A stretch of DNA of 15,743 nt from a bacterium. Lineage in GTDB: Bacteria; Cyanobacteriota; Vampirovibrionia; Gastranaerophilales; Gastranaerophilaceae. Below the pieces are notes generated by a model that was not told where the DNA came from, did not search any database, and saw nothing but the letters and a program-made list of their open reading frames with translations. Each line of letters starts with the position of its first letter. Within the stretch, counting starts at the first letter, position 1. Both the position numbers and the translations under genes were made by a program. Positions 14,955-15,743 of this stretch are shown here, one piece after another. The stretch lies in the NCBI GenBank assembly GCA_017995595.1, contig JAGOIO010000010.1:1-15743 (forward strand), given 5' to 3'.

Positions 14955-15242
14955 TTATGCGTAAGTGCATAAAGCTGTCTCTATTTCGGGGTTTGTATTT
15001 TGATTTGGACCAAAGAAGGTCTTGAAAGCCTTATATATTTTGTAAGCTAAGGCTTTGATGGGGTTTGATTGAACTGCATCAGCATTTCTGGTAAATTGAG
15101 CATCTTTTTCGAAATTGATTAAAGAATTTTTACCTTCTAATGTCAAAACAGCGGTATTATCTGTGTTTGTTTCATCACCTTTGAATGAAACTTTATTATT
15201 TCTATATGAATTATTAATACTATTAATTGAATTTACTCTCAT
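14955..15242 (-). CDS. Small protein with the shared N-terminal signature
   Basis: A 95-residue protein of unknown family. It gives the clearest example of the shared signature: MRVNSINSINNSYRNNK followed by VSFKG at 18-22. The middle is polar and acidic (ETNTDNT, then FEKDAQF), and residues 60-77 (NPIKALAYKIYKAFKTFFG) form a basic amphipathic helix. It has no hydrophobic span, so it is predicted to be soluble or peripheral. Expression control looks elaborate: a consensus-type promoter, a leader of about 58 bases with two alternative hairpins, and a full AAGGAGGT ribosome site 5 bases from the ATG. A strong terminator follows. Role unknown; the amphipathic helix could bind membrane or a partner. 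Confidence 0.75.
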   Translation of the reverse strand: MRVNSINSINNSYRNNKVSFKGDETNTDNTAVLTLEGKNSLINFEKDAQFTRNADAVQSNPIKALAYKIYKAFKTFFGPNQNTNPEIETALCTYA

Positions 15243-15247
15243 TTGTT

Positions 15248-15272
15248 ACCTCCTTGAGGATTGAGCCCTCAA
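15248..15272 (-). promoter_or_regulatory. Strong ribosome site with two competing leader hairpins
   Basis: AAGGAGGT (15255-15248) is a full Shine-Dalgarno. On the minus strand TTGAGG (15272-15267) can pair with CCTCAA (15259-15254). The same CCTC (15259-15256) can instead pair with GAGG of the ribosome site (15252-15249). The two pairings exclude each other, so the leader could switch between exposed and hidden ribosome sites. Stems are only 4-6 bp. Confidence 0.4.
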
Positions 15273-15273
15273 T

Positions 15274-15498
15274 AAGTGTTTTTTGTACACTTCATTTAAC
15301 ACTTTTATTATGTACCATAAAGTTTTATTTGTCAACCCCTATTTATTAAAAAAATATAAAAATCGGAAAAGGTTGTTAATAGGGGGTTTGGGGATAAAGT
15401 GCCAAAAGTACACTTATTATTGAATCATGAGCAAATTACATTTTAAAATAAATAGCCCAAGTGTCTAATGTTAAGTATTGTTAACATATTAAACACTT
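15274..15498. repeat. Cluster of AAGTGT/ACACTT hexamers
   Basis: Six copies of AAGTGT or its complement fall in 225 bases: 15274, 15287, 15299, 15410, 15459 and 15493. A seventh is at 14799, and it shares the 11-mer AAGTGTTAAAT with the minus-strand site at 15304-15294. By base composition I would expect well under one by chance. Two copies flank the predicted transcription start of the 95-residue gene, where a regulator would act. The stretch from 15243 to 15635 otherwise has no protein gene. Confidence 0.5.
15307..15335 (-). promoter_or_regulatory. Promoter of the 95-residue gene
   Basis: On the minus strand, TTGACA (15335-15330), a 17-base spacer and CATAAT (15312-15307) match consensus at 11 of 12 positions. 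The predicted start near 15300 lies within an ACACTT site of the hexamer cluster. Confidence 0.78.
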
Positions 15499-15602
15499 GT
15501 CTAATTGTTTTCCTGCCTCAATTTTCGTTTAATATAAGTAATCTTTTTCATACTTCCAGCTATTCTTAATTCCAACGGGGCAAAAAATTGCCCCTTTTTT
15601 TT
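15456..15602 (+). ncRNA. Candidate small RNA of about 147 bases
   Basis: A strong plus-strand terminator at 15577-15602 has no plus-strand gene to serve. Upstream, TTGAAT (15420-15425), 18 bases and TAAAAT (15444-15449) could start transcription near 15456. The first 42 bases (15458-15499) form an imperfect long hairpin: CAAGTGT pairs with ACACTTG and AATGTTAA with TTAACAT. No convincing open frame lies between. Promoter, structured 5' end and terminator suggest a small regulatory RNA; alternatives are a paired binding site and an unused terminator. Confidence 0.3.
15577..15602 (+). terminator. Strong plus-strand terminator
   Basis: GGGGCAA (15577-15583) pairs with TTGCCCC (15588-15594) around AAAA and is followed by eight T (15595-15602). 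On the minus strand it is followed by GTTGGAAT, without a U-run, so it is not an obvious terminator for mtnA. Confidence 0.88.
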
Positions 15603-15635
15603 GTGAAAAGGAGCAAATTTTAAAATATTTAATTA

Positions 15636-15743
15636 TTATGCTTGCTTAAAAGCTTCTGCAATAGATTTGTTATAATCAGGTCTTAAAATCCCTTTTTCAG
15701 TAATTATACCGGCGATAAGCTCATGCGGAGTTACATCAAAACC
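15636..15743 (-). CDS. mtnA: Methylthioribose-1-phosphate isomerase, C-terminal end (partial)
   Basis: Only the last 35 residues lie in the window; the gene continues beyond the right edge on the minus strand. The visible peptide begins G-F-D-V-T-P-H-E-L-I-A-G-I-I-T-E-K-G and ends FKQA. The motif FDVTPxxLIxxIITEKG is diagnostic for the C-terminus of MtnA and close eIF2B-alpha relatives. MtnA converts 5-methylthioribose-1-phosphate to methylthioribulose-1-phosphate in methionine salvage; in bacteria without the full pathway it can serve a partial purine/SAM by-product route. Its FDVTP segment belongs to the isomerase core near the substrate site. The frame stays open to the window edge and ends at TAA. 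It lies on the same strand as the 95-residue gene but nearly 400 bases away. Confidence 0.9.
   Translation of the reverse strand, partial: GFDVTPHELIAGIITEKGILRPDYNKSIAEAFKQA

Overview
This is an AT-rich bacterial chromosome window with no phage, plasmid, IS, CRISPR, tRNA or rRNA gene visible. The composition, the many small unrelated proteins that share an N-terminal signature (M-[RKQ]-[IV]-[NQ] followed by a short [VSI]-x-F-[KRT]-G box) and the gene content suggest an uncultured gut-type lineage such as Gastranaerophilales (non-photosynthetic Cyanobacteria/Melainabacteria). That assignment is an inference from sequence style, not a database result.

Layout, left to right. 1-278: an outward terminator and the first copy of a structured intergenic repeat. 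279-878 (-): a membrane-anchored protein of unknown function. 964-3552 (+): mutS, complete, with a C-terminal sliding-clamp motif. 3553-4036: two more copies of the intergenic repeat around a GC-rich hairpin. 4037-6343 (-): a 768-residue protein whose C-terminus carries the R / STS / E-x-E signature of ADP-ribosyltransferase toxins. 6528-7463 (+): a type IV pilin-like protein behind a consensus promoter. 7522-7869 (-): a small glycine/alanine-rich hydrophobic protein. 8090-9499 (+): a membrane-anchored AAA+ ATPase derived from Lon but lacking the protease domain. 9555-11093 (-): a multi-pass membrane protein. 11183-11926: a divergent pair made of an unlisted 27-residue peptide with six cysteines (-) and a DtxR/MntR-fold repressor with a cysteine-rich tail (+). 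11943-14677: a partner-switching pair, a STAS anti-anti-sigma protein (-) and a sensor/PP2C phosphatase/anti-sigma kinase fusion (+). 14955-15242 (-): a small protein with the N-terminal signature. About 15456-15602 (+): a possible small RNA. 15636-15743 (-): the 3' end of mtnA.

Most genes are single transcription units with their own promoters and hairpin terminators; convergent pairs share bidirectional terminators at 7475-7510 and 9501-9528. Two functional ensembles stand out. One is the metal or redox switch: the DtxR-like protein has lost most canonical MntR ligands, gained cysteines, appears to be translated from a leaderless mRNA, and faces the six-cysteine peptide across overlapping promoters. 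The other is a STAS protein facing the enzyme that would both dephosphorylate and phosphorylate it. The third theme is the shared N-terminal signature on five otherwise unrelated proteins, including the ADP-ribosyltransferase candidate and the Lon-like ATPase; this could be an undescribed sorting or processing tag.
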